From Blastococcus sp. LR1 (GTDB taxonomy: Bacteria > Actinomycetota > Actinomycetes > Mycobacteriales > Geodermatophilaceae), in contig NZ_JAIUJY010000003.1 in NCBI RefSeq assembly GCF_020166105.1, positions 558,001-622,000 on the forward strand: DNA of 64,000 bases, in the 5' to 3' direction. Shown here piece by piece: positions 7,488 to 16,275 of the stretch. The position numbers and the translations under genes are program-made. The notes beneath the pieces were generated by a model. It ran no database searches. It saw only the letters and a program-made list of their open reading frames with translations, and had not been told where the DNA came from. Positions within the stretch are counted from its first letter, which is position 1. Each line of letters starts with the position of its first letter.

Positions 7488-9155
7488 GTGCCTGCAGGCG
7501 AGAGCGGGCCGGGAACGGGCACCCTGCCGAGGGCGACCGCTGCCGGAGATGCGGCCTCGGGCACTCTGCCGTCGCGTCGGCCGGGCCGTCGGCTGCCCTG
7601 GCGCACAGCGCTGGCGATCCTCGGCGGGCTCGCCCTCGTCCTCGCCTTTCCCGGCCACGACCTGCCCGCGCTCGCGTTCCTGGGCCCGGCGCTGCTGTCG
7701 ATCGCCGTCCGCGGAGAACAGGCGCGCTCCGGGCTGTGGCTGGGCCTGGTGTTCGGGCTGGCCTTCTTCGTTCCGCTGTTGTCCTGGACCGGCATCTACG
7801 TCGGCCCCTTCCCGTGGCTGGCGCTCGCCGTCTTCGAGGCGCTGAACATCGGCCTCCTGGGAGCCGCCCTCGCCGCCACCTCCCGGCTGCCGCTGTGGCC
7901 GCTCTGGGGCGCCGCACTGTGGGTCGCCGACGAGGCGCTGCGCGGCCGCTTCCCGCTCGGGGGCTTCCCGTGGGGGCGGCTCGGCTTCAGCCAGACCGAG
8001 GGGCCACTGCTGTCGCTGGCCGCCTACGGCGGCGTGCCGCTGGTGAGCTTCACGGTGGCCCTGATGGGCACGCTGCTCGCCGCGGCGGTGCCAGCCCTGC
8101 TCCGCGCCTGGCGCAGCGGCGACCGCGACCGGCCCGAGGGGGAGCGCGGTCCGGCCCTGCGCGCCGCGGCCCTCGCCGTCGCCGCGGTGCTCGCCGTCCC
8201 CGTCGTGGGCGCGGCCGCTGGGCTGCCCCTGGCCGGCTCCTCGCTCACCGACGGCGGTCCGACCTCGACGGTGGCGCTGATCCAGGGGAACGTGCCGCGT
8301 GCCGGCCTGGACTTCAACGCGCAGCGGCGGGCGGTGCTCGACAACCACGTCGAGCAGACCCTGCAGCTGGCCGACGACGTCGCCGCCGGCCGCCAGGCGC
8401 AGCCCGACGTCGTCCTGTGGCCGGAGAACAGCTCCGACATCGATCCCTACACGAACGCCGACGCCGCCAGCCGGATCCAGCAGGCCGCCGACGCGATCGC
8501 CGCTCCGATCCTCGTGGGGGCGGTCGTCGAGGGGCCGGGCCGTTTCGTCAGCAACACGGCGATCGTCTGGGAGCCGGGGTCCGGGCCGGGGGACACCTAC
8601 GTCAAGCGGCACCCGGTCCCGCTCGCGGAGTACGTGCCGGCCCGCAGCTTCTTCCGCTTCTTCAGCGAGAAGGTGGACCTGGTCCGGCGCGACTTCACCA
8701 AGGGCACCGAGGTCGGCGTCCTGGACGTGGGCGGCATCCGGCTCGGCGACCTGATCTGCTTCGAGGTCGTCTACGACGGCCTGGTCCGGGACGTCGTCGA
8801 CGGCGGCGCAGGCATGATCGTCGTCCAGACGAACAACGCCACCTTCGGCTACACCGACGAGAGCGCCCAGCAGCTGGCCATGAGCCGGCTGCGCGCCGTC
8901 GAGTTCGGCCGCACGGTCGCCGTGGTGGCCACCAGCGGCATCTCCGCCGTCGTCGCACCGGACGGCACCGTGGTGCGGCAGTCCGAGCTCTTCACCCCCG
9001 ACGTGTTCGTCGAGGAGATCGCCCAGCGCGACGACGTCACGATCGCGCAGCGCCTGGGCGCCGCGCCGGAGTGGGTGCTGACGGCGCTCGGCCTCGGCGC
9101 GCTGCTCGTCGTCGTCCGGTCCTGGTTGCTCCGCCGGCGGGGGACGGCGGCGTGA
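7488..9155 (+). CDS. lnt: Apolipoprotein N-acyltransferase
   Basis: Lnt transfers an acyl chain from phospholipid to the N-terminal cysteine of lipoproteins at the outer face of the cytoplasmic membrane. The 555-residue protein has about six hydrophobic segments in its first 230 residues and one at the C-terminus, flanking a carbon-nitrogen hydrolase domain. The catalytic triad is visible: Glu in LWPENSSD (about residue 312), Lys in VKRHPVPLAEYVP (about 373) and Cys in GDLICFEVVYD (about 424). GTG at 7488 is preferred over upstream starts because GGGAGG lies 6 nt before it. The next gene, encoding the mannosyl carrier synthase, overlaps by 4 bp, so both should be translated together. Confidence 0.93.
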   Translation: MPAGESGPGTGTLPRATAAGDAASGTLPSRRPGRRLPWRTALAILGGLALVLAFPGHDLPALAFLGPALLSIAVRGEQARSGLWLGLVFGLAFFVPLLSWTGIYVGPFPWLALAVFEALNIGLLGAALAATSRLPLWPLWGAALWVADEALRGRFPLGGFPWGRLGFSQTEGPLLSLAAYGGVPLVSFTVALMGTLLAAAVPALLRAWRSGDRDRPEGERGPALRAAALAVAAVLAVPVVGAAAGLPLAGSSLTDGGPTSTVALIQGNVPRAGLDFNAQRRAVLDNHVEQTLQLADDVAAGRQAQPDVVLWPENSSDIDPYTNADAASRIQQAADAIAAPILVGAVVEGPGRFVSNTAIVWEPGSGPGDTYVKRHPVPLAEYVPARSFFRFFSEKVDLVRRDFTKGTEVGVLDVGGIRLGDLICFEVVYDGLVRDVVDGGAGMIVVQTNNATFGYTDESAQQLAMSRLRAVEFGRTVAVVATSGISAVVAPDGTVVRQSELFTPDVFVEEIAQRDDVTIAQRLGAAPEWVLTALGLGALLVVVRSWLLRRRGTAA

Positions 9156-9913
9156 GCGACCGGGTGCTGGTCATCATCCCGACCTACAACGAGGCGGAGA
9201 ACGTCGAGCGGATCCTCGCCCGGCTGCACGCCAGCGTGCCCGAGGCGCACGCGCTCGTGGTCGACGACGGCTCGCCGGACGGGACCGGACAGCTCGCCGA
9301 CGCCGTCGCCGCACGGGACCCCCGGGTGCACGTGCTGCACCGCACCGCGAAGGCGGGTCTGGGCAAGGCCTACGTCGCCGGATTCCGGTGGGCGCGCGAG
9401 CGCGGATACGACGTCCTGGTCGAGATGGACGCCGACGGGTCCCACCCGCCCGAGCGGCTGCCCGCCCTGCTGGCGGCCCTGGAGGACGCGGACCTGGTCC
9501 TCGGGTCGCGCTACGTCGAGGGAGGGCAGGTCGAGGACTGGCCCGTCCACCGGCTGCTGCTGTCCCGCGTCGGCAACCGCTACACCCGCTGGGCCCTGCG
9601 GCTGCCGCTGCGCGACGCGACCGGCGGTTTCCGGGCGGCACGGGCCGAACTGATCGACCGGCTGCCCTTCGACGAGGTCTCCAGCGAGGGCTACTGCTTC
9701 CAGGTGGACTGGGCCTGGCGGGCGCTGCGCGCCGGGGCCCGGGTCGTGGAGGTGCCCATCACCTTCACCGAACGGGAGTACGGCCGGAGCAAGATGAGCG
9801 GCTCGATCGTTGGAGAGGCATGGGTGCGCGTGACCGTCTGGGGTGTCCAGGACCGGCTCGCGGGCCTGCTCCCCGGCCGGGTACGGCCGCCGGTGCCCCG
9901 GAAGGCCGACTGA
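9152..9913 (+). CDS. Polyprenol monophosphomannose synthase (GT2)
   Basis: This 253-residue glycosyltransferase of family GT2 should move mannose from GDP-mannose to a polyprenyl phosphate, supplying the donor for lipoglycan and protein mannosylation outside the membrane. It begins with VLVIIPTYNEAENV, has the nucleotide-sugar motif VDDGSPDGT and the metal-binding EMDADGSH near residue 90, and ends with the conserved YGRSKMSG segment. There is no C-terminal membrane domain. The GTG start overlaps the lnt stop codon (GTGA). In M. tuberculosis the two activities are fused in Ppm1 (Rv2051c), while corynebacteria keep two adjacent genes, as here. Confidence 0.92.
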   Translation: MSDRVLVIIPTYNEAENVERILARLHASVPEAHALVVDDGSPDGTGQLADAVAARDPRVHVLHRTAKAGLGKAYVAGFRWARERGYDVLVEMDADGSHPPERLPALLAALEDADLVLGSRYVEGGQVEDWPVHRLLLSRVGNRYTRWALRLPLRDATGGFRAARAELIDRLPFDEVSSEGYCFQVDWAWRALRAGARVVEVPITFTEREYGRSKMSGSIVGEAWVRVTVWGVQDRLAGLLPGRVRPPVPRKAD

Positions 9914-9967
9914 CCGGCTCTTCGGGCCCCCGGCGGGGAGCGCGAAGAGCGGAAGGGGAGAGGCGAC

Positions 9968-10474
9968 GTGGCTGATCTGGTGCGCCGTCGGCTGAAGCTG
10001 GCCGTGGGGCTGACCGTGCTCGCGGAGCTGGTGGTGTTCGTGCTCGTGGCCGCCTGGATCGGTGTGGGCTGGACCGTGCTGGCCGCCCTGGCCACCAGTG
10101 CGCTGGGCGTCCTGCTGGTGGGCCGTCAGGGAACCCGGGCGCTCGCCGACCTGCGCGAGCGTGCACGGACCCGTCGCGGCGCCGGCACCGAGCTGGGCAA
10201 CGCCGGCCTCGTGGCCCTGGGCGGGCTGCTCATGGTGCTGCCGGGGTTCCTCGGCGACGTCGTCGGCCTGCTGTGCCTGCTGCCCGGCACGAGGGGGCTC
10301 GTCCGCCGCGCTCTGAGCGGGCTCGTCCTGTCCCGGCTGCCCGCGGGGATGCGCGGGCCGGTGCACGTGCGCAGCGACCGTTCGCCCAGCATGGAGGAGC
10401 GGCCCGCGCCCTACGCCGAGCCGCTGGTCATCGAGGGCGAGGTCCTGCGCGGGGCCGACGGCCGCCCGCTCTGA
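9968..10474 (+). CDS. fxsA: FxsA family membrane protein
   Basis: The 168-residue protein has the FxsA layout: two hydrophobic segments near residues 13-50, a charged cytoplasmic connector with RQGTRALADLRER, then a further membrane region GGLLMVLPGFLGDVVGLLCLLP, where the PGF-x-GD-x2-G-x-L-x2-P pattern is the family hallmark. In E. coli FxsA sequesters the phage exclusion protein PifA; its role in actinobacteria is unknown. GTG at 9968 has AGGGGAG upstream. It follows the mannosyltransferase by 54 bp and is probably the last gene of the lnt transcript, since a strong terminator follows. Confidence 0.85.
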   Translation: MADLVRRRLKLAVGLTVLAELVVFVLVAAWIGVGWTVLAALATSALGVLLVGRQGTRALADLRERARTRRGAGTELGNAGLVALGGLLMVLPGFLGDVVGLLCLLPGTRGLVRRALSGLVLSRLPAGMRGPVHVRSDRSPSMEERPAPYAEPLVIEGEVLRGADGRPL

Positions 10475-10492
10475 CCTCCCCGGAACGCCGAA

Positions 10493-10522
10493 CGGCCCCG
10501 GTGGAGAGATCCACCGGGGCCG
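10493..10522. terminator. Strong bidirectional hairpin terminator
   Basis: CGGCCCCGGTGGA, a GAGA loop and TCCACCGGGGCCG form a perfect 13-bp stem. It lies 18 nt after the fxsA stop codon and about 80 nt beyond the stop of convergent rbpA, so it can serve both transcripts. The GAGA tetraloop is of the stable GNRA type. Confidence 0.85.
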
Positions 10523-10601
10523 AACGAGAGTTACTGGAACGACTCGCCTCCAGGGGCCCGCCGCGAGCGTGCGAGCGGTGGGGAGGAGGCGGGTCCTTCG
10601 A

Positions 10602-10946
10602 TCAGCTGGCGCGGGTACGCCGGCCGCGGAGCACCTCGAGGCGCTCGGCCAGAACCTCTTCGAGGTCCTCGACGCTGCGACGCTCGAGCAGCATGTCCCA
10701 GTGGGTCCGCGGGGGCTTCACCTTCTTGGGAGCCGGCTCGGTCCCACCGATGAGCTTGGCTGCGGAGCCGTCGAACTTGCACTCCCAGGTGTCGGGGAGC
10801 TCGGCGTCGTCAGCGAACGGCACCGTGAACAGGTGGCCAGAGGCGCACCGGTACTCGGCGTACTGCCGCTCGATGGGAGCCGTGTTGCGCTCGGTCTCGT
10901 AGCTGACGCTGCCCAGTCGGCTGCCGCGCAAGGAACGCTCACCCAT
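10602..10946 (-). CDS. rbpA: RNA polymerase-binding protein RbpA
   Basis: RbpA binds the principal sigma factor and RNA polymerase, and stabilises open promoter complexes; in mycobacteria it is essential. The 114-residue product matches the family in length. It has the N-terminal tail SLRGSRLGSVSYETE, the zinc-ribbon-like core with EYRCASGHLFTVPF (about residues 38-51) and WECKFDG (about 62), and the C-terminal sigma-interaction helix THWDMLLERRSVEDLEEVL. The ATG at 10946 begins exactly at the conserved MGERSLRG; the open frame reaches further upstream but that part overlaps the SigR promoter. Transcription from a SigR promoter links it to thiol-oxidative stress, as known for Streptomyces. 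Confidence 0.95.
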   Translation of the reverse strand: MGERSLRGSRLGSVSYETERNTAPIERQYAEYRCASGHLFTVPFADDAELPDTWECKFDGSAAKLIGGTEPAPKKVKPPRTHWDMLLERRSVEDLEEVLAERLEVLRGRRTRAS

Positions 10947-11034
10947 GGCACACCGTCCTCTCGTCTTGTTTCGGTCAGGACTCGACGTCCGGTCGCCGGG
11001 GGCCTTACCCAGGAACCGCGGAGTCAGAGAGATA

Positions 11035-11060
11035 AACGACGAAAAAGGCGGAGAGATTCC
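11035..11060 (-). promoter_or_regulatory. SigR-type promoter of rbpA
   Basis: On the minus strand GGAAT (plus 11056-11060) is followed after exactly 18 nt by GTT (plus 11035-11037). This is the GGAAT-N18-GTT consensus of the Streptomyces SigR / mycobacterial SigH class of oxidative-stress sigma factors. rbpA is an established SigR target in Streptomyces coelicolor. The site lies 89 nt upstream of the rbpA ATG, in an unusually AT-rich patch. Confidence 0.8.
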
Positions 11061-11138
11061 GTCTAATCGGCTGTTCATCATCGCATGGGGTCAGATCCGG
11101 AGCGTCACCGCCCCCCTGCGGAGTGAGTTTCCGGCACC

Positions 11139-11933
11139 TCAGGGGAGGGAGAGCTGCCCCGGACCGGCCGCGGTCGGGCCCAGTTCGCCCCGGACGTGGT
11201 GGCGTCGGCAGAGCACCTGGTACCGGACGGCGGGGGAGGAGCCGCCCTCTCCGGGGAGCTCCGGCGGCGCGGTGTCGGCGACGACGACGGTCGCGCCCGA
11301 CCGCACCATGACGCCGTCGACGACACGGGCGTTCAGCAGGCCGGGCAGCCCGCACCAGCAGAGCACCTCGACCTGGATCCGCTGCACGTCGTCGGCCACC
11401 TCGAGCAGCCGCTGGGTGCCCGGGAAGAGCCGGGCGCGGAAGTCGGTGGTCAGCCCGAAGGCGTAGACGTCCACGTGCGACTCGTCGGCCAGTTCGGCCA
11501 GCTGGTCGACCTGGCCGGGGGAGAGGAACTGCGCCTCGTCGACGATCAGGTAGTCGACCCGGTGCCCGTCGGCCCAGCGATCGCGGACGAGCAGCCGCAA
11601 ATCGGTGCGCGGGTCGATCTCGATCGCTTCCCGGCGGAGCCCCACCCGCGAGCTGATCTGCGGAGCGGCCGAGCGGTCTCCCTGGGTGACCAGCAGGCCG
11701 TGCCGGCCCTGTCGGCTCTGGTTGTGGTCGACCTGGAGGGCGAGCGTGGACTTCCCACAGTCCATGGGCCCGTGGAAGAACCGCAGGTGCGCCGGTGCCG
11801 GGTGGCGCCGGCGGTCGCCGGAGGCGGGCACGACCGAGGGCAGCTCGGCGGCGGTGGTGTGCTGGGGGAGGGGAGTGGAGGGGGTGCGCATCTCCACGAG
11901 GTCGACGGTGTCCTCGGACCCGATCGCTGTCAC
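11139..11933 (-). CDS. tdk: Thymidine kinase
   Basis: The enzyme phosphorylates thymidine with ATP for nucleotide salvage. The 264-residue product has the type II kinase P-loop FHGPMDCGKST (about residues 51-61), the Walker B-like DYLIVDEAQFL (about 120-130) and two cysteine pairs near the C-terminus (CWCG and CRRHH) that should bind zinc in the lasso domain. The GTG at 11933 overlaps the permease stop codon as GTGA and has GGAG 5 nt before it; the later ATG at 11891 has no spaced ribosome site. The N-terminal 45 residues before the kinase core are longer than in most bacterial Tdk proteins and look disordered. Confidence 0.85.
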   Translation of the reverse strand: MTAIGSEDTVDLVEMRTPSTPLPQHTTAAELPSVVPASGDRRRHPAPAHLRFFHGPMDCGKSTLALQVDHNQSRQGRHGLLVTQGDRSAAPQISSRVGLRREAIEIDPRTDLRLLVRDRWADGHRVDYLIVDEAQFLSPGQVDQLAELADESHVDVYAFGLTTDFRARLFPGTQRLLEVADDVQRIQVEVLCWCGLPGLLNARVVDGVMVRSGATVVVADTAPPELPGEGGSSPAVRYQVLCRRHHVRGELGPTAAGPGQLSLP

Positions 11934-13321
11934 AGCTTCTCCGGAGGGGTGTTGCCGGCGGCGAGGACGGCCCGCCGCATCGGCAGGGCCGCCAGCGCGA
12001 TGAATCCGGCCACGAAGAAGAACACCAGGCTGAAGATAGCCAGCCGGTAGGAGTCGGTGAGCTGGTAGGTCAGCCCGAACGCCAGCGGCCCCAGCCAGCT
12101 CGTCCCGCGGTCGCTGATCTCGTAGAAGCCGTAGTACTCGGCCTCCTTGCCGGCGGGGATCAGCTGGCTGAACATCGAGCGCGACAGCGCCTGGGTGCCG
12201 CCCTGCACGAGGCCGATGACCGCGGCGAGCGCGTAGAACTGGGCAGCCGCGCCCTCCTGCAGGAAGAAGGCGGCACCGATGACGCCGATCCACGCCACCA
12301 GGGCGCCGAGGACGACGCGCTTGGCCCCGTACCGCCCGGCGAGCCGACCCAGGCCGAGGGCGCCGGCGATCGCCACCACCTGCACCATCAGGATCGCGCC
12401 GGTGAGCACCGACTGCTCGAGCCCGAGCTCCTCGGTGGCGTACACGGCGGACAACGAGATCACCGTCTGGACGCCGTCGTTGAAGAGCAGGTAGGCGCCG
12501 AGGAACCACAGGGTCAGCGGGAAGGCACGCATCTCCCGGAAGGTCGTGGCGAGCTGCCGGAAGCTGCTGCCCGAGCGCACCGCCGACGCCGCGACGGGGC
12601 GGTTGCGCAGCCGTGACACCGTGAAGACGGTGAACGCGCCCCACCACAGCCCCGACGTCGCCAGGCAGATCCGCACCGCCTCGCCCGTGGTCAGACCCAG
12701 CGACTCGGCGCTGAGCACCAGGACCAGGTGGACCGCCAGCAGGAGCGCTCCGCCGACGTAGCCGAAGGCCCAGCCGCGGCTGGACACCATGTCCCGCTCG
12801 TCGGGTCCGGCCAGGTCGGGCAGCCACGAGTAGTAGACGACGGTGGCGGCGCCGAAGCTGATGTTGGCGACGACGAAGAGCGCCGCGGCGAGCAGCCACC
12901 GCCCGTCGCCGGCGAAGTACAGGCCGGTGGTGGCGAGCGCGCCGAGGGCGGCGAACCCGGCGAGCATCTCCCGCTTGCGGCCGGTCCGGTCGGCGATCGC
13001 GCCGGTGAGCGGCAGCACCAGCACCTGGAGGACGACCGACGCGGAGAGCACGTAGGAGAACCAGCTGCCGGCCGCGATCGACAGGCCGAGGAACGACAGC
13101 CGCTCGTCGGGACCGGCGGCGTCCTCGGCGATCGCCGTCAGGTAGGGCCCCAGGAAGACCGTGGTCACCGAGGTGTTGAAGACCGACATCGCCCAGTCGT
13201 AGGAGTACCAGCCGAACCGTTCGCGCTTCAGGGCGCGATCGACCGGCGGCACCGACGGGGTGGCAGGCGGGGCGGAGGTCACCGCGGCAGATTTCCAGTC
13301 CGGCCGCGAGCGGTCCAGCAC
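11930..13321 (-). CDS. MFS permease, UMF1/Atg22-like
   Basis: A 463-residue integral membrane protein with about 12 hydrophobic segments. The opening FGWYSYDWAMSVFNTSVTT is characteristic of the UMF1 family, bacterial relatives of the vacuolar amino-acid effluxer Atg22; transported substrates are not established. The middle loop contains LPDLAGPDERDMVSSRGWAFGYVGG, the typical MFS-like signature after segment 4. The GTG at 13321 gives the full length; a second GTG at 13279 would remove 14 residues without affecting the membrane domain. It overlaps tdk by 4 bp and starts 14 nt after the stop of the acyltransferase gene, so five minus-strand genes from 16201 to 11139 may form one operon. Confidence 0.8.
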   Translation of the reverse strand: MLDRSRPDWKSAAVTSAPPATPSVPPVDRALKRERFGWYSYDWAMSVFNTSVTTVFLGPYLTAIAEDAAGPDERLSFLGLSIAAGSWFSYVLSASVVLQVLVLPLTGAIADRTGRKREMLAGFAALGALATTGLYFAGDGRWLLAAALFVVANISFGAATVVYYSWLPDLAGPDERDMVSSRGWAFGYVGGALLLAVHLVLVLSAESLGLTTGEAVRICLATSGLWWGAFTVFTVSRLRNRPVAASAVRSGSSFRQLATTFREMRAFPLTLWFLGAYLLFNDGVQTVISLSAVYATEELGLEQSVLTGAILMVQVVAIAGALGLGRLAGRYGAKRVVLGALVAWIGVIGAAFFLQEGAAAQFYALAAVIGLVQGGTQALSRSMFSQLIPAGKEAEYYGFYEISDRGTSWLGPLAFGLTYQLTDSYRLAIFSLVFFFVAGFIALAALPMRRAVLAAGNTPPEKL

Positions 13322-13334
13322 CGCAGCGGCGTCG

Positions 13335-14225
13335 TCACGGGATGTCCTCCGGGACGACGCCCCCGGGGAAGGCGGCGACCGCCGTCGTCGGACGCGTCGG
13401 GTCCACGAAGGCGGGCCGGTCCAGCTCGTCGCTCCGCAACGGCCGCAGGCCGCGGGTCAGCGCCGCGGCGATGCGCAGGCGGGCCCGGTTTGCATCGCCC
13501 ACCCGGCCCATCTGAAGGTCGTCGAAGTACACCGGCGGACCGAGGTGCACCTTGAGCGCCGGTCGCCGCACGAGCGCCCGCAGCAGGGTTCGGAGCTTGC
13601 CCCTGTCGTTGCCGTACTGCAGCACCTCGTGCGCGCCCCATTGGCTCACCGGGATGACCGGGACGCGCAGACCCAGCGCGAGGCGGGCCATTCCGGTGCG
13701 GCCGCGCTCGGGCCAGAAGTCGGGCGCCAGTCCCACGCGGCCCTCCGGATAGGCGACGACGTGCCCGCCCTGCACCAGCGCGACCTCGGTGACCCGGACC
13801 GCGTGCCGGGCCAGCTCGGTGCCCCGCTCCACCCGGATGGCGCCGGTGCGCTCCAGCAGCGGCCCCGCGACGGGAGCGGAGAGGATGCCGCCGGTCGCCA
13901 TGATCCGGGGGAGGACGCCGACCCGGTGCAGCGCGACGGCGACGACGAACGGATCGAAGTCGCCGATGTGGTTGGCGGCCAGGAGCAGCGGCCCGTCGCG
14001 CAGCTCCTCGGGGATGCTCCCGGTGACCTCCACCCGCCCGAAGACGCTCACCAGCCAGGAGAACCGGCGCAGCAGGAAGCGCCAGAACCACCAGGGCGGC
14101 GCCACGGCGATGGCCAGCTCCCGGGCGAACCACTCCGGGTCCTCCGGCTTCACCAGGGCGGCCAGGTCCTCCGGCAGGGGAGGGGTACGTGGTCGCCAGC
14201 TGCGCAGGCGTTCGCCGAGGGTCAC
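13335..14225 (-). CDS. PlsC-like acyltransferase (second copy)
   Basis: The 296-residue protein carries the acyltransferase motif NHIGDFD (about residues 76-82) and a second block VVAYPEGRVG about 70 residues later, so it should acylate a lysophospholipid or related acceptor at the membrane. The stretch APPWWFWRFLLRRFSWLVSVF (about 37-57) is a likely membrane-associating amphipathic segment. The GTG start overlaps the stop of the upstream glycerophosphodiesterase gene (GTGA), which implies coupled translation and a shared role in glycerophospholipid turnover. It differs clearly from the copy at 3377-4237 in its flanking regions. Confidence 0.82.
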   Translation of the reverse strand: MTLGERLRSWRPRTPPLPEDLAALVKPEDPEWFARELAIAVAPPWWFWRFLLRRFSWLVSVFGRVEVTGSIPEELRDGPLLLAANHIGDFDPFVVAVALHRVGVLPRIMATGGILSAPVAGPLLERTGAIRVERGTELARHAVRVTEVALVQGGHVVAYPEGRVGLAPDFWPERGRTGMARLALGLRVPVIPVSQWGAHEVLQYGNDRGKLRTLLRALVRRPALKVHLGPPVYFDDLQMGRVGDANRARLRIAAALTRGLRPLRSDELDRPAFVDPTRPTTAVAAFPGGVVPEDIP

Positions 14226-14998
14226 CGGCCGTTCCACTGCCCGCGCTTCTCCAGCAGTTCGCGGAGCATCGCCGGGCGGTCGGTCATGATGCCGTCGACG
14301 CCCAGGTCGAGCATGGCCTCGGCCTCGACCGGGTCGTCGACGGTCCACACGTGCACCTGGAGGCCGCGGGCGTGCGCGGCGGAGACGAACCGCTCGTCGA
14401 CCAGCGCCCGGCCGCCGAGCTGCAGCGGCACCTGTGCGCAGCCGGCCGGCATGCGGACCAGCCCCGCGGCCCGGGGGGAGTAGGACGACAGCCGCAGCGC
14501 GGCGACTCCGCGGGGCCCCAGCGAGGTGCAGACGGCGGGGCCGAACAGCCGGCGGGCGGCGGCGATCCGGGCGTCGGAGAACGAGCCCAGGCAGATGCGG
14601 TCGGCGACCTTCAGGCGGTGCACGAGCCGGACCAGCGGGGCGAGCACCCCGGCGGCCTTGATGTCGAGGTTGAACCGGACGTCGGGCCAGGCGGCGAGGA
14701 GGTCCTCCAGCCGCACGATCGGCTCGCGCCCGCCGATGCGGGCCTCGCTGACCTGGGCCCAGGTGAGCGAGTCGATGCGGCCGGACTGCCCGGTGACGCG
14801 CTCCAGGGTGGGGTCGTGGAAGGCGACCAGGACGCCGTCCGCGGTGACCTGGACGTCGGTCTCCAGGTACTGGTAGCCGAGGTCCACGCAGGCCTGGAAG
14901 GCCGGCATCGTGTTCTCGAGGTGCTCGATCGCCCCGCCGCGGTGCGCCATCGCCAACGGCGTCGGTGCGTCGAGGTAGGCGAACCGCGCGGGGAACAC
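14222..14998 (-). CDS. Glycerophosphodiester phosphodiesterase
   Basis: The enzyme hydrolyses glycerophosphodiesters to glycerol-3-phosphate and an alcohol. The 258-residue product is a compact TIM barrel with the family's catalytic pattern: HRG (His19-Arg20), Glu28 in HLENT, ETDVQVTADG (about 46-55) and FHDPTLERVTG (about 60-70) with the second catalytic His. The lack of a signal peptide points to a cytoplasmic enzyme. The start is a GTG just inside the gap to the aminotransferase gene. Adjacency to an acyltransferase suggests recycling of lipid head groups. Confidence 0.9.
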   Translation of the reverse strand: MFPARFAYLDAPTPLAMAHRGGAIEHLENTMPAFQACVDLGYQYLETDVQVTADGVLVAFHDPTLERVTGQSGRIDSLTWAQVSEARIGGREPIVRLEDLLAAWPDVRFNLDIKAAGVLAPLVRLVHRLKVADRICLGSFSDARIAAARRLFGPAVCTSLGPRGVAALRLSSYSPRAAGLVRMPAGCAQVPLQLGGRALVDERFVSAAHARGLQVHVWTVDDPVEAEAMLDLGVDGIMTDRPAMLRELLEKRGQWNGR

Positions 14999-15007
14999 GC
15001 GTCCACG

Positions 15008-16201
15008 CTAGTAGGAGCCGGAACCGCGGACTGCGTCGGCCATGCGCTCGACCAGAACGGTGAGCAGCGGCCGGGGAGTGGCGAAGTTGAGCCGCGCGTG
15101 CCCGGCTCCCGGAGCGCCGCACTCCGGCCCGTCGACCAGGGCCACGCCTGCGCGCTCGAGGAAGAACTCGCCCGGCGACGTCGGCAGCTCGAGCGCGCGG
15201 AAGTCCAGCCAGGCCAGGTACGTGCCCTCGGGCGGCGTCCAGCGGACGGCGGGCAGCCGGTCGGCCAGCAGCTCGCCCAGCAGTCGTCGGTTGCCGTCCA
15301 GATAGGCGAGGACGTCGTCGAGCCACGGGCCGCCGGAGTCGTAGGCGGCGGTGCTGGCCAGGACCCCGGGGGTCGAGGCGCCGTGCGTGTAGAGGTGGCC
15401 GACCTCTTCCCAGAGCGCGGCGTCCTCGGCGTTGCTCAGGATGAGCTGGGCGGTCTTGAGACCCGGCACGTTCCAGGCCTTGGACGCCGATGTCGCCGTC
15501 AGGGTGTGCCGCGCCGTCACCTCCGACAGCGACGCGTACGGCCGGTGCGCGGCGCCCGGGTGGACCAGCGGGGCGTGGATCTCGTCGGAGAACACCCGGG
15601 CACCGGCGGCCTCGACGACGTCGGCGAGCTCGAGCTGCTCCTCGGCGGTGAACACCCGGCCCAGCGGGTTGTGCGGATTGACGTGGACGAACAGCCCACC
15701 TCCGCCAGCGAGAGCAGCCGCGATGCCCTCGAGGTCGTAGGCCGGCCGACCGTCCCGCTCGATCATCGGGACCTCGAACAGCTCGCGGCCCAGCGCCCCC
15801 GGAACCTTTCGGAACGGCATGTACGCCGGGGTGGGCAGCACCACGGCCGCTCCCGGGGGAGTGAACCGCTCGATCGCCACCTGGAGACCGGCGATGACGT
15901 CGGCCAGCGGGGCGATCCTGGGCGGGGGCACGTCCCAGCCGTAGCGGCGTGCCAGCCAGCCCGAGCAGGCGCGCGCCAGGGCCTCGGCGTCCTGCGTGGT
16001 CAGATAGCCGAGCCGGCCGCGGTCGACGGCGTCGTGCAGGGCGGCGGTGACCACCGGTGCGGTGCCGAAGTCCATCTCCGCCACGAACGCACCGAGCGCC
16101 GGTCCGTAGCGCGTCCACTTCAGGCTGCCCGCGGCTCGGAGCGAGTCCTCGGAGAGGGCGTCGAACCCCAGCGTCCGCGGGTCGCCCGGCGTTTCGGTCA
16201 C
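15008..16201 (-). CDS. MalY/PatB-type PLP-dependent aminotransferase or C-S lyase
   Basis: The 397-residue protein belongs to the fold-type I aminotransferases of the MalY/PatB group, which often act as cystathionine beta-lyases. Visible features are FVAEMDFGTAP (about 39-49), the NPHNPLGRV segment (about 175-183), Asp206 in FSDEIH that contacts the pyridoxal nitrogen, the Schiff-base Lys241 in SASKAWN, and Arg in ARLNFATP near the C-terminus that binds the substrate carboxylate. GTG at 16201 is preceded by GAGGAGG at good spacing. Whether it cleaves cystathionine or another cysteine conjugate cannot be decided from sequence. Confidence 0.85.
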   Translation of the reverse strand: MTETPGDPRTLGFDALSEDSLRAAGSLKWTRYGPALGAFVAEMDFGTAPVVTAALHDAVDRGRLGYLTTQDAEALARACSGWLARRYGWDVPPPRIAPLADVIAGLQVAIERFTPPGAAVVLPTPAYMPFRKVPGALGRELFEVPMIERDGRPAYDLEGIAAALAGGGGLFVHVNPHNPLGRVFTAEEQLELADVVEAAGARVFSDEIHAPLVHPGAAHRPYASLSEVTARHTLTATSASKAWNVPGLKTAQLILSNAEDAALWEEVGHLYTHGASTPGVLASTAAYDSGGPWLDDVLAYLDGNRRLLGELLADRLPAVRWTPPEGTYLAWLDFRALELPTSPGEFFLERAGVALVDGPECGAPGAGHARLNFATPRPLLTVLVERMADAVRGSGSY

Positions 16202-16275
16202 GGGATGCCTCCTCGTTGCGTGGTCGTGGGCGTGTCACCCGCCGCTGTCAGCGGCGGCGTCTACCGTCCCGAGAC

